The notes under the pieces are model-generated. The model was not told where the DNA came from. It searched no databases and was given only the letters and a program-made list of their open reading frames with translations. A program made the translations under genes and the position numbers. Shown in pieces: positions 17,472 through 25,139 of a DNA stretch of 64,000 bases (within the stretch, counting starts at the first letter, position 1; the number at the start of each line of letters is the position of its first letter). This DNA is from JAKALX01 sp964508715 (GTDB lineage Bacteria > Chloroflexota > Dehalococcoidia > Tepidiformales > Tepidiformaceae), in assembly GCA_964508715.1 (NCBI GenBank), contig CAZDUX010000015.1, forward strand, positions 1-64,000, read 5' to 3'.

Positions 17472-19889
17472 ATGGCCGGCGAAGGGCATTCGCCATTCGA
17501 GGGCCTGCGTGTGATCGAACTCCCGGGAGCGCGGACACTGCTCACCGGGAAGCTCCTCGCTGACCTCGGCGCAGATGTCGTGAAGGTAGAACCACCGGGG
17601 GGCGACCCGGTCCGGCAACGGGCACCTTTCGCGGGCGGCCAGAGCCTCGTATGGACCGCCCTCAACCTCGGCAAACGAAGCATCGGAGCCGACCTCGAGA
17701 CAGCGGATGGCACCCGACTCGTACGGGAACTCGCGGCCCGCGCTGACGTGCTATTGCATGGGATGACGAGCGCGGAGGCGGAGAGTGCCGGCTTCTCCGA
17801 GGTGGAGCTACGGGCGGCCAACCCCGGGCTGATCATCACCGCGGTGACCGCGTTTGGGGCCGATGGGCCGCTGTCTGGCTGGCAGGCCGAGTCACTCCAG
17901 GCGTTCGCGGCGGGCGGATACCTCTACATGACCGGCGAGGAGCATGGGACACCAATTCAACCAACGGCGCCGCTCCAGATGGAGCTCCACGCCGGGCTCC
18001 ATGCGTTCGCGGCGGTCGTGCTGGCGCTGCGACGGCGGCGGTTGAGCGGAGCGGGTGCGTTCATCGACCAGTCGATGCGCGACACCGGGCCATGGATGCT
18101 GACGAACAGCTACCAGCACTGGGACCTCCAGAAGGTGAACCTCCGGCGACTCGGGCAGACGCGCGACATGGGGACGAAGCGGCGGCTACGGATGGTCTAC
18201 CGGACGGCTGACGGCTACGCGGTATGGATGTTCACGACGGGGCACCTTGGAGCTCGAAGCCTGGCCGCTCTGGTGGCATGGATGGAAGAGCACGGAATGG
18301 CACCCCCGTGGCTGAAGAGCATCGACTGGGAAGCGACCGATCTCCTGAACAGCGAGGAAGGCCTTGCCGAACGGCTCGAGGCCCAGTTCGGGGCGTTCTA
18401 TGCGACACGAACAGGGAACGAGATCCTTTCCTGGGCCGTGGCCAACCGGATGATGCTTGCTCCAATTCGGACTGTTGCAGACGTAGCGAACGACGAGCAA
18501 CTCGCGGCGCGGGGTGCATGGAGGATGCTCGAGCAGCCGGGCCTCGGTCAGATCATCGTCCCCGGTTCGCCCGTGCGTATGGAAGGTGTGCGCTGGGAAA
18601 CACGGGGAACGGCTCCAGCGTACGGGTCGACGCGGATCGAGGACATCGAGTGGGAGGAGCGGCCGGCGGGGATCGCCTTTACCCGTCGCGGCTCGCTGCC
18701 GCTGGCGGGGGTACGGGTTCTCGACTTCGGAACCACGCTCGCGGGGCCGATCGCCGCGCGGCACATGGCGGACTTCGGAGCGGAAGTCATCAAGATCGAA
18801 TCGGAAGCCCATCCCGATACCCTGCGGGTCGGGACGCCGTACGCCGCCGAGGGAGGGATCGACCGGTCGGCATACTTCGCGGCGTACAACGCGGGCAAAC
18901 GAAGCTTCGCCCTGGACCTGCACCATCCTGAAGCGAAGGACGTTATTCGGCGGCTGGTGGAGCAGGCGGATGTGCTGCTCGAGAACTTCGCACCGGGCGT
19001 CATGACACGTCTGGGCCTTACGCCGGACCAGCTTCTCGAATGGAATCCTCGCCTCATTATCGCCAGCCACAGCCTGCAGGGGCAGACCGGGCCGTTATCG
19101 CGGCATCGTGGCTACGGGCAGATTGCGAGCGGGATGACCGGCTGGTACGACCTGACGGGCGAGGAGGGCGGCGAACCCCTGGGGCCGTACTCGGCGTACA
19201 CCGATTTTCTCTCCTGGCCGTTGCTGCTGAGTGCCATCCTCATTGCGCTCGAGACGCGAGAGACCACCGGGTTCGTGACGCGGATAGATCACGCGCAGGT
19301 GGAATCATCGTTGCACTTCCTTGCGCCACTACTCCTGGACCAGCAACTCAATGCTTCGCAACCAACCCGGCGGGGGAACCGCAGTGCTGATTTCGCGCCA
19401 AACAACGCATATCGATGCCGCGGCGATGACTGTTGGATTGCGATCACGGCACGGACGGACGATGAATGGCGCACGCTCGTATCGGTGCTCGGGCTGGACG
19501 ACGATGTGCGGTTTTCATCAGCCGCCGGCCGTAAGGCAAACGAGCAACAACTCGACACGATGATCGCCTCGCGCACGCACACCATGGAAGCAGACGATCT
19601 CGCGGCGGCACTGCAGGAGGCGGGAGTCCCGGCGGCGCCAGTGGCGAAGGCGGAGGACCTCTTCGCGGACATGCAGCTCGCGCACCGGAAGCTGTTTCGC
19701 GCGTTGCGGCATCGCTACCTCGGCGTCCATCACGTCCTAACAGCGAGCTTCAGGATTGACGGGATGGAGGCAGGACCGTTTGTTGCGGCACCCCTCCTCG
19801 GTGAGCACACGTTCGAGGTGGCACGAGACACGCTGGGGCTGGATGAGGATACGATTGGCACGCTCGTGGCCGAGGGTGTACTCCGATAA
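17472..19889 (+). CDS. Tandem (double-domain) family III CoA-transferase
   Basis: Two CaiB/BaiF domains in one 805-aa chain, about residues 8-395 and 410-800. Each begins with its own signature: FEGLRVIELPG...LGADVVKVEPPGG and LAGVRVLDFGTTLAGPIAA...FGAEVIKIE. In the second half the GD-type catalytic Asp aligns to Asp in AYTDFLSW. In the first half the equivalent position is Met (PLQMELHAG), so only the C-terminal domain appears catalytically competent. These enzymes work as interlocked dimers, so the fusion could be an internal pseudo-heterodimer. It is followed by acyl-CoA dehydrogenase and crotonase genes, in keeping with CoA-ester catabolism. Confidence 0.9.
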   Translation: MAGEGHSPFEGLRVIELPGARTLLTGKLLADLGADVVKVEPPGGDPVRQRAPFAGGQSLVWTALNLGKRSIGADLETADGTRLVRELAARADVLLHGMTSAEAESAGFSEVELRAANPGLIITAVTAFGADGPLSGWQAESLQAFAAGGYLYMTGEEHGTPIQPTAPLQMELHAGLHAFAAVVLALRRRRLSGAGAFIDQSMRDTGPWMLTNSYQHWDLQKVNLRRLGQTRDMGTKRRLRMVYRTADGYAVWMFTTGHLGARSLAALVAWMEEHGMAPPWLKSIDWEATDLLNSEEGLAERLEAQFGAFYATRTGNEILSWAVANRMMLAPIRTVADVANDEQLAARGAWRMLEQPGLGQIIVPGSPVRMEGVRWETRGTAPAYGSTRIEDIEWEERPAGIAFTRRGSLPLAGVRVLDFGTTLAGPIAARHMADFGAEVIKIESEAHPDTLRVGTPYAAEGGIDRSAYFAAYNAGKRSFALDLHHPEAKDVIRRLVEQADVLLENFAPGVMTRLGLTPDQLLEWNPRLIIASHSLQGQTGPLSRHRGYGQIASGMTGWYDLTGEEGGEPLGPYSAYTDFLSWPLLLSAILIALETRETTGFVTRIDHAQVESSLHFLAPLLLDQQLNASQPTRRGNRSADFAPNNAYRCRGDDCWIAITARTDDEWRTLVSVLGLDDDVRFSSAAGRKANEQQLDTMIASRTHTMEADDLAAALQEAGVPAAPVAKAEDLFADMQLAHRKLFRALRHRYLGVHHVLTASFRIDGMEAGPFVAAPLLGEHTFEVARDTLGLDEDTIGTLVAEGVLR

Positions 19890-19920
19890 CCACCATGGCC
19901 AGTGATTCGAGGAGAATACG

Positions 19921-21057
19921 ATGCGATTTCAGTTCACCGATGCCCAGCAGGAGTTCCGCCAGGAGCTCAAGCAGTTCCTGAAAGAGGAGCTCGGCGATAC
20001 GCGCCCCACGCGAGGGAGCGACCGGGCATTTTCGAAGAAACTCGCCGAGCGGAAATGGATTGGCATCGCGTGGCCCAGGGAATACGGCGGCCGGGGGCTC
20101 GGGGCGATCGAGCAGATGATCTACACCGAGGAGATGATCCTTGCGAACGCACCGCGTGGTTATCACTTCGTGGCCGAACGCCAGGTGGGGCCATCGCTCG
20201 TGCTGCACGGAACAGACCAGCAGAAGCGGGAGTGGATTCCGCGGATCATGAACGCGGACGTTAGTTTCGCACTCGGGCTCTCGGAGCCAGGGGCCGGTTC
20301 GGACCTCGCGGCCGTGAGCACGCGGGCGGTGCGCGATGGCGACGATTACGTCGTATCGGGGCAGAAGATCTGGACGTCGAACGCCCACGAGTCGGACTGC
20401 ATCTGGCTCGTAGTGCGGACGGACCCGGCCGCGCCGAAGCACAAGGGGATCAGCTGCCTGATGGCTGACCTCCGAGCACCAGGCGTGACAATCCGGCCGT
20501 TGCCGGACATGACCGGAGAGCATCACTTCAACGAGGTATTTTTCGATGAGGTGCGCGTCCCGGTAGACCGCCGGGTGGGCGATGAGAACCGTGGCTGGTA
20601 CATCCTGGCGGAGCACCTCGATTTCGAGCGCTCGGGGATCGAGCGGCTCATCGACCTGGAGTTCCTGTTCCACGACGTCATGGACGAAGCGCGGAGGCAG
20701 GCAAAGGCTCACCTCCTGAACCCGGCGGTACGGATGCGGCTCGCCGAGCTGGCGCTCGAGCTCGAAGTGGGGCGGCTGATGTGCTACCGCGTGGCCTGGA
20801 TGCAGAGCCACGGGCTCGTTCCGAACGCCGAGGCATCGAGTGCGAAGGTCTTCGGTACGGAGTGGTCGCAGCGGATGATGGCAGCGGCGATGCAGGTGCT
20901 GGGGATGTCGGGCGAGGCGAGCCTGGCCTCGGAGGCGCTTGCAAACCAGATCCGCCGGGGTTACCTCAACGCGGTGTCGCGGACCATTGCCGGGGGGACG
21001 TCGGAGGTGCAACGGAGCATTATCGCGACACGCGGCCTTGGCCTTCCACGTAGCTGA
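19921..21057 (+). CDS. Acyl-CoA dehydrogenase
   Basis: FAD-dependent enzyme that introduces a 2,3-double bond into an acyl-CoA. GAGGAG lies 6 nt before the ATG. Family blocks occur in order: IAWPREYGGRG, LGLSEPGAGSDLA (FAD/acyl-CoA contact), IWTSNAHESD, EVFFDEVRVPVD, and the C-terminal GGTSEVQRSIIATRGLGLPR. The length of 378 aa is normal. The substrate cannot be read from sequence; the neighbours suggest a branched, cyclic or terpenoid-like acid rather than a simple fatty acid, which is inference. Confidence 0.93.
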   Translation: MRFQFTDAQQEFRQELKQFLKEELGDTRPTRGSDRAFSKKLAERKWIGIAWPREYGGRGLGAIEQMIYTEEMILANAPRGYHFVAERQVGPSLVLHGTDQQKREWIPRIMNADVSFALGLSEPGAGSDLAAVSTRAVRDGDDYVVSGQKIWTSNAHESDCIWLVVRTDPAAPKHKGISCLMADLRAPGVTIRPLPDMTGEHHFNEVFFDEVRVPVDRRVGDENRGWYILAEHLDFERSGIERLIDLEFLFHDVMDEARRQAKAHLLNPAVRMRLAELALELEVGRLMCYRVAWMQSHGLVPNAEASSAKVFGTEWSQRMMAAAMQVLGMSGEASLASEALANQIRRGYLNAVSRTIAGGTSEVQRSIIATRGLGLPRS

Positions 21058-21116
21058 CGCTCGCCGGTGGCCATTTGCCACGGGACACGATAATTCCCCC
21101 GGGAGGTGGTTCGGAC

Positions 21117-21911
21117 ATGGCCGCGATAGTGACCAGCGATGACGGACATGTGCGGATGATCCGGCTGAACCGGCCGGAGGCGAAGAACGCGCTCAACGAC
21201 GAGCTTGCCTGGGGCATTATCACAGCAGTGGAGGCAGCCGCAGGGGATGACAATGCCTGGGTGATTGGCATCACCGGGTCGGGGGACTCGTTTTGCGCGG
21301 GGCTCGACCTCAAGGGGATGGGGCCGGGCCACAACCCGCTTTCGCCACTCGCACAGCAGCTCGATGACCTGGCATGGATCAGCAACTTCCCTCTTGGAAT
21401 GCGTCTGCACTGCGAGAAGCCGATTGTGGCAGGGATCAATGGCGTCGCCGTTGGCGGCGGGCTTTCGCTGGCACTCGCGGCGGACGCGCGAATCATGGCG
21501 CGCGGAGCACGTATCCTTGCGGGATATCCGCGGATCGGCGGTTCGCCCGACGGCGGAATGACGTGGACGCTCGCACAGGCTATCGGTTACGAGCAGACGA
21601 TGCGTTTTCTGCTGGAGAACCGGACGGTCGATGCCGAGGAGGCTTTTCGCCTCGGGATCGTCGGCGAGGTGGTAGACGACAGCGTCTTTGACGAACGGTT
21701 CGCGGAGTATTGCCAGCAGATTGCCGGAATCTCGGCGGTTACATCGCGGCTGACCAAGCGCACGGTGAGGAAGGCGACCACCGAGATCGATCTCGAATCG
21801 CAGCTTCGCCTGGAGATTGCGAGTAGCGGCCGGGCGTTCGCAAGTGAGGACGGCGTCGAGGCACGGCGGGCGTTCCTCGAGAAACGCCCGCCTGTATTCA
21901 AGGGGAGATAA
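21117..21911 (+). CDS. Crotonase family, PaaG-like enoyl-CoA hydratase/isomerase
   Basis: Crotonase fold of 264 aa. The start is the ATG after GGGAGGTGG at 7 nt. The CoA/oxyanion region is FCAGLDLKGMG and GINGVAVGGGLSLALAAD. Both catalytic glutamates of true enoyl-CoA hydratase are replaced (Ser in GGGLSLA, Arg in YPRIG). The motif GGSPDGG carries an Asp as in PaaG-type isomerases, suggesting double-bond isomerisation or a related reaction. It follows the acyl-CoA dehydrogenase gene by 59 bp, probably in one operon. Confidence 0.88.
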   Translation: MAAIVTSDDGHVRMIRLNRPEAKNALNDELAWGIITAVEAAAGDDNAWVIGITGSGDSFCAGLDLKGMGPGHNPLSPLAQQLDDLAWISNFPLGMRLHCEKPIVAGINGVAVGGGLSLALAADARIMARGARILAGYPRIGGSPDGGMTWTLAQAIGYEQTMRFLLENRTVDAEEAFRLGIVGEVVDDSVFDERFAEYCQQIAGISAVTSRLTKRTVRKATTEIDLESQLRLEIASSGRAFASEDGVEARRAFLEKRPPVFKGR

Positions 21912-21953
21912 ACGGCAGCAATCGCCGTTGCCGCATTGGGAGAGGGACAGACG

Positions 21954-22937
21954 ATGACAGGATTCCTGTGTTCACCGCGTGTGCTGGAATTGGGCGGCGA
22001 CGAGATCCGCGCTGCGGCCGCGGCAGGGGGGATCGAGATTGAACCCATCCTGCTGCCAGAAGATCCGGCTGCACGGCTCACCCCCGATGTGCTGGAGAAG
22101 GTGGAGTTCTCCTTCTACAGTGGCGACCTGTACCCCGACTTCGGGCGCTCGTTCTTCGCGGCGGCGCAGGGGTCGCCACATATCCGCTGGCTCCACGTGA
22201 TGAATGCAGGGATCGACAACCCGGTATTCGGGCGGTTTCTCAGCCGGGGGGTGAAGCTCACGACATCATCGGGTTCGACCGCCATGCCGATTGCCCAGAC
22301 CGTGATCGGGGCAGTCCTGATGCTTGCTCGTCCGTTCCTTGCCTGGGGTGAATCGCAGCGGCGGGCCGAATGGCGGCCAATTCGCGAGGCAAACCCACCT
22401 GATCTCGGAACGCAGACGATGGTGGTCTTTGGGCTCGGGGCCATCGGCAAAGAGATCGTGCGGCTCGGGCAGGCGCTCGGACTCCACGTGATCGGCGTAC
22501 GGCGGAGCCCCCGCACGACAGAAGACACCGTCGACGAACTCGTCACGCCCGCCGAGTTGGCGGAGGTCCTGCCGTGGGCCGACTGGCTGGTACTCTCTTG
22601 CCCGCTCACGGAGGAAACACGAAACATCATCAGTGGAGAGGCGATCGCGCTGCTCCCGAAGGGGGCGCGTGTGCTCAACATCGCACGCGGTGAAGTGATC
22701 GACCAGGCGGCAATGATCGAGGCACTTCGGTCGGGACACCTGGGTGGCGCCTACCTGGACGTCGTGACGCCGGAGCCACTTCCGTCCGAGTCGCCGTTGT
22801 GGGGGATGGAGAACGTCATCATCAGCCCTCACAACTCGGCGGTCTCGGCTGGTAATGAGCGGCGGCAACTCGCCATCTTCTGTGAGAACCTGCGTCGCTG
22901 GGGCCGCGGCGAGCCGATGCTGAACGAAGTGAGCTGA
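21954..22937 (+). CDS. D-isomer 2-hydroxyacid dehydrogenase family
   Basis: NAD(P)-dependent dehydrogenase of 327 aa, starting at MTGFLCSP with GAGAGGG upstream. The Rossmann motif is VVFGLGAIGKEI (GxGxxG). The substrate Arg is in NIARGEVID, the conserved acidic residue in VTPEPLP and the proton-relay His in ISPHNSAV. The overall pattern fits GhrA/SerA-type enzymes acting on glyoxylate, hydroxypyruvate or a similar 2-oxo acid. It is last in the CoA-ester gene run and could reduce or oxidise a short product of that pathway. Confidence 0.9.
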   Translation: MTGFLCSPRVLELGGDEIRAAAAAGGIEIEPILLPEDPAARLTPDVLEKVEFSFYSGDLYPDFGRSFFAAAQGSPHIRWLHVMNAGIDNPVFGRFLSRGVKLTTSSGSTAMPIAQTVIGAVLMLARPFLAWGESQRRAEWRPIREANPPDLGTQTMVVFGLGAIGKEIVRLGQALGLHVIGVRRSPRTTEDTVDELVTPAELAEVLPWADWLVLSCPLTEETRNIISGEAIALLPKGARVLNIARGEVIDQAAMIEALRSGHLGGAYLDVVTPEPLPSESPLWGMENVIISPHNSAVSAGNERRQLAIFCENLRRWGRGEPMLNEVS

Positions 22938-23009
22938 GCCAGGAGCCGCCGGTTGACCGTGTCACCAGCGGCCGTAACTCGAGTATCATTTCGTGATGTA
23001 ATATCGTAT

Positions 23010-23032
23010 ACCGATTAGATCAAATCATCGGT
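23010..23032. promoter_or_regulatory. Inverted repeat in an AT-rich promoter region
   Basis: ACCGAT-N11-ATCGGT, perfect 6-bp arms, inside a conspicuously AT-rich 70-bp stretch (about 22980-23048) in otherwise GC-rich DNA. It lies 55 bp before the small gene at 23088. Spacing and symmetry suit a dimeric repressor or activator, but no regulator is identified. Confidence 0.4.
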
Positions 23033-23087
23033 TCATGTTAAACACTAGGCGGGCTGGAGTCCGGAGCCGGCCTTCACCAGGAGCACA

Positions 23088-23258
23088 ATGGAAAAGTCCG
23101 TAGCCCGCGTGCGGCGGTCAGCCGGGTCGTGGGTAGTCACGTTCGACGATGGGACGTCGGTCCTGTTCCACAGTGAGCGCGAAGCCGTGGCATATGCGCT
23201 GCAGCGGGTGCTTGCGAATCGTGGAACGCGGATGTACGTCGACTCGAACGGGGGCTAA
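23088..23258 (+). CDS. 56-residue DUF2188-like protein
   Basis: The ATG is preceded by CCAGGAGCACA (AGGAG at 4 nt). The protein begins MEKSVARVRRSAGSWVV and ends with MYVDSNGG. The order W-V-V, a short turn with DDG, a helix with SEREAVAYAL, and a final strand plus NGG resembles the DUF2188 fold (short basic protein with W.V and EA..A features). The resemblance is weak but the small beta-beta-alpha-beta plan fits. It has its own AT-rich upstream region. Function unknown. Confidence 0.65.
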   Translation: MEKSVARVRRSAGSWVVTFDDGTSVLFHSEREAVAYALQRVLANRGTRMYVDSNGG

Positions 23259-23313
23259 TCGTCAACCGCAGACCGATTGGGCATGACAGCGGATCTGAGC
23301 CTCTCCTGCTCGT

Positions 23314-23670
23314 TCAAGCGGGCCATGGTGCAACCGCTGCGAGAACGGCATGTTCGAGCGGGCCGGTGTCACTCGACATCGCCAGGTAGGTGGCGCCGGC
23401 CGCCTCGTACTCGGCCTTTGCCAGATCGGATGGATACGCCGCCACGACGATGAGCCTCGACCCATCGCGGACGAGCCGGTCGGCGCGTGCGGGCGGGCAA
23501 TCGGCGGCCGTAGTCAGAACGACACAGCTCGCCGGGACGTCGGACAACGAGTCGAGTTCCTTGATCGCAAGGGGAAGACTCGCGCGTTCGCGGACCCAAC
23601 GTGCGAGGGAATGACGGAGCGACGGGTCGGTGCTGACAACACACAGGGTGGGGGTGGATTCACTTCCCAT
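23314..23670 (-). CDS. Degenerate receiver-domain (pseudo-receiver) protein
   Basis: A stand-alone 118-aa protein with the alternating strand-helix pattern of a CheY-like receiver: strand 1 LCVVSTD, strand 3 SCVVLTT, strand 4 RLIVVAA, strand 5 ATYLAMS. The phosphorylatable Asp at the end of strand 3 is Thr53, the switch Thr/Ser after strand 4 is Ala, and the conserved Lys after strand 5 is Met98. One acidic residue of the first pair remains (TD). It therefore cannot be phosphorylated in the standard way. It is transcribed divergently from the PAS kinase at 23803. Confidence 0.65.
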   Translation of the reverse strand: MGSESTPTLCVVSTDPSLRHSLARWVRERASLPLAIKELDSLSDVPASCVVLTTAADCPPARADRLVRDGSRLIVVAAYPSDLAKAEYEAAGATYLAMSSDTGPLEHAVLAAVAPWPA

Positions 23671-23802
23671 GTCGCAGAGCTTCCCACGAAGATGCAGTCG
23701 CCGTTCACGGCCACGTGGCCATGTTCAAACGCCCATTTGGCTATCTAAACGCCTATTGTCGTGAACAATTACAATCGGGCCTTCGGGAGGAGGAGATGGC
23801 GA

Positions 23803-24816
23803 GTGGACCGCGAACTCACTGAGCGGCTCGCGCAGGTTGTGTTGCAGGCCGAGGATCCGATCATCACGACCTCGTTGGATGGGAAGATCGAAACGTGGAA
23901 CCCGGCAGCGGAGCGGCTGTTTGGGTACAGTGCAGACGAGGTCATGGGCCAGGATGAGACGTTCCTCGTGGAGCACGGGAATGAACACGAGCTCCGCGAG
24001 ATCCGCATGCGGGTGAGCCGGGGCGAACCGTATCGGACATTCTCCTCGAGACGGGTTGATGCGAGGGGTCACCTGATAGAAGTCGCATTCACGGCGTTTC
24101 CAGTGCGCGATGAAGACGGAACGGTCGTCGCGCTGGCACGGATTGTGCGGGATACCCGTGCGTTGCATTCGGCGGAGACTGCCCTGAAGGAGCGCCGGGC
24201 GCAGGATCTCCGCGACCGTTATGTCGCGACTCTCTTCCAGGTGGGCCTCGAGTTGGATGCGGTCTCCGCGCGAGTGGCGGGGAATACGGATGCGGAGCAG
24301 CACGTGCAAGCCCTGCGCATGCTCATGGAAGCCATGCTGGAGGATCTGCGAACTGATGCGGCGGTGCTGGAGTTGGAAGAGCCCAGGGGTTCGCCCGACC
24401 TGCGACACGAGATCCCACGGCTGGTGAAGGAGCTGCTGCCGACGAGCATGACATCAGTCGTGAACATCCACGCCGAGTCGCTCTCGACGCTTTCACCCGC
24501 AGTTACCGAGGCCATCTTCTATATCGCCCAGGAGTCGCTGGTAAACATCGTGCGGCACAGTGCAGCTTCGCGGGTCGGAATTGACCTTCGCCAGCATGGC
24601 GGGGAGATCTCGGTGACCATCCAGGATGACGGTGGCGGTTTCGACCCGGCATCGATGCGCCCGGGGCTTGGGATCACGCGGATGAAGAGCCGGGTGCATG
24701 CGGTCGGGGGTACGTTCGCCCTTTATGCGATACCAGGGATGGGAACGACCGTGCGAGCGCAGTTCCCGCTGGAACCAGATCAGTCCGAGGATTCGGTCTC
24801 GTCGGCGACTCGCTGA
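23803..24816 (+). CDS. PAS sensor histidine kinase-like protein lacking the phosphoacceptor His
   Basis: The GTG start has a strong GGAGGAGGAG 8 nt upstream; an upstream GTG at 23761 has none. A PAS domain spans about residues 8-120 (VVLQAEDPIITTSLDG, WNPAAERLFGY). A NarL-family dimerisation segment follows at 130-200, then a HATPase domain with N box (AIFYIAQESLVNIVRH), G1 box (DDGGGFDP) and G2 (PGLGITRM). In the DHp helix LRDRYVATLFQVGLELD lines up with the usual LHDxxGQxLFxxGLELD, so the acceptor His is Arg137 (codon at 24211). ATP binding looks intact. No transmembrane helix, hence cytosolic. Confidence 0.85.
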   Translation: MDRELTERLAQVVLQAEDPIITTSLDGKIETWNPAAERLFGYSADEVMGQDETFLVEHGNEHELREIRMRVSRGEPYRTFSSRRVDARGHLIEVAFTAFPVRDEDGTVVALARIVRDTRALHSAETALKERRAQDLRDRYVATLFQVGLELDAVSARVAGNTDAEQHVQALRMLMEAMLEDLRTDAAVLELEEPRGSPDLRHEIPRLVKELLPTSMTSVVNIHAESLSTLSPAVTEAIFYIAQESLVNIVRHSAASRVGIDLRQHGGEISVTIQDDGGGFDPASMRPGLGITRMKSRVHAVGGTFALYAIPGMGTTVRAQFPLEPDQSEDSVSSATR

Positions 24817-24980
24817 TCGAGTTCGGACTGGAGGCGGCTGATCTCGTGCTCCATGGCCCGGAGGACCTCGGCGGGGAGCTTATCCCGCAGGCGGCTCAGT
24901 TCCTGCGACCGGGCAAGAATGCGGTTGTGCAGAGCACGGGTCTCGAGCAACTCGGATGATTCGGACTGATTCTCGGGCAT
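24780..24980 (-). CDS. Small coiled-coil protein
   Basis: Sixty-six residues, highly charged and helical (LETRALHNRILARSQELSRL, EHEISRLQSELDQRV), with leucines spaced as in a short coiled coil. GAGG lies 6 nt before the ATG. Its 3' end overlaps the convergent PAS-kinase gene by 37 bp. No family recognised. It could be a partner of the neighbouring signalling proteins, but only position suggests this. Confidence 0.5.
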   Translation of the reverse strand: MPENQSESSELLETRALHNRILARSQELSRLRDKLPAEVLRAMEHEISRLQSELDQRVADETESSD

Positions 24981-25125
24981 ACTGGCCTCACCATCTCAGT
25001 CTCGGCTCACAGCGGTGTCACGGGCCGGACAGGTGACGTGGTACGCCCGGATTGTACGGTGGCCAGGGGACGACTGGCGGGTGGCGTGGCGTCGTGTGGC
25101 CATACCCGGGCCAGGGCTCTACTGG

Positions 25126-25131
25126 TAGGCT
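25126..25131 (+). promoter_or_regulatory. -10-like hexamer before the P-type ATPase
   Basis: TAGGCT followed by 8 nt without a Shine-Dalgarno sequence and then the ATG at 25140. It matches the pattern before the gene at 30841 (TAGGCT, 7 nt). Suggests a leaderless transcript. Confidence 0.45.
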
Positions 25132-25139
25132 CGGATCAC

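Noticed and set aside
19750..21081. 443-codon open frame on the minus strand opposite acyl-CoA dehydrogenase
   Set aside because: Antisense shadow; His/Arg/Pro-rich with no recognisable motif.
23761..23802. GTG at 23761 as the start of the PAS kinase
   Set aside because: No ribosome site there, whereas the GTG at 23803 follows GGAGGAGGAG at good spacing; the extra 14 residues look like leader DNA.
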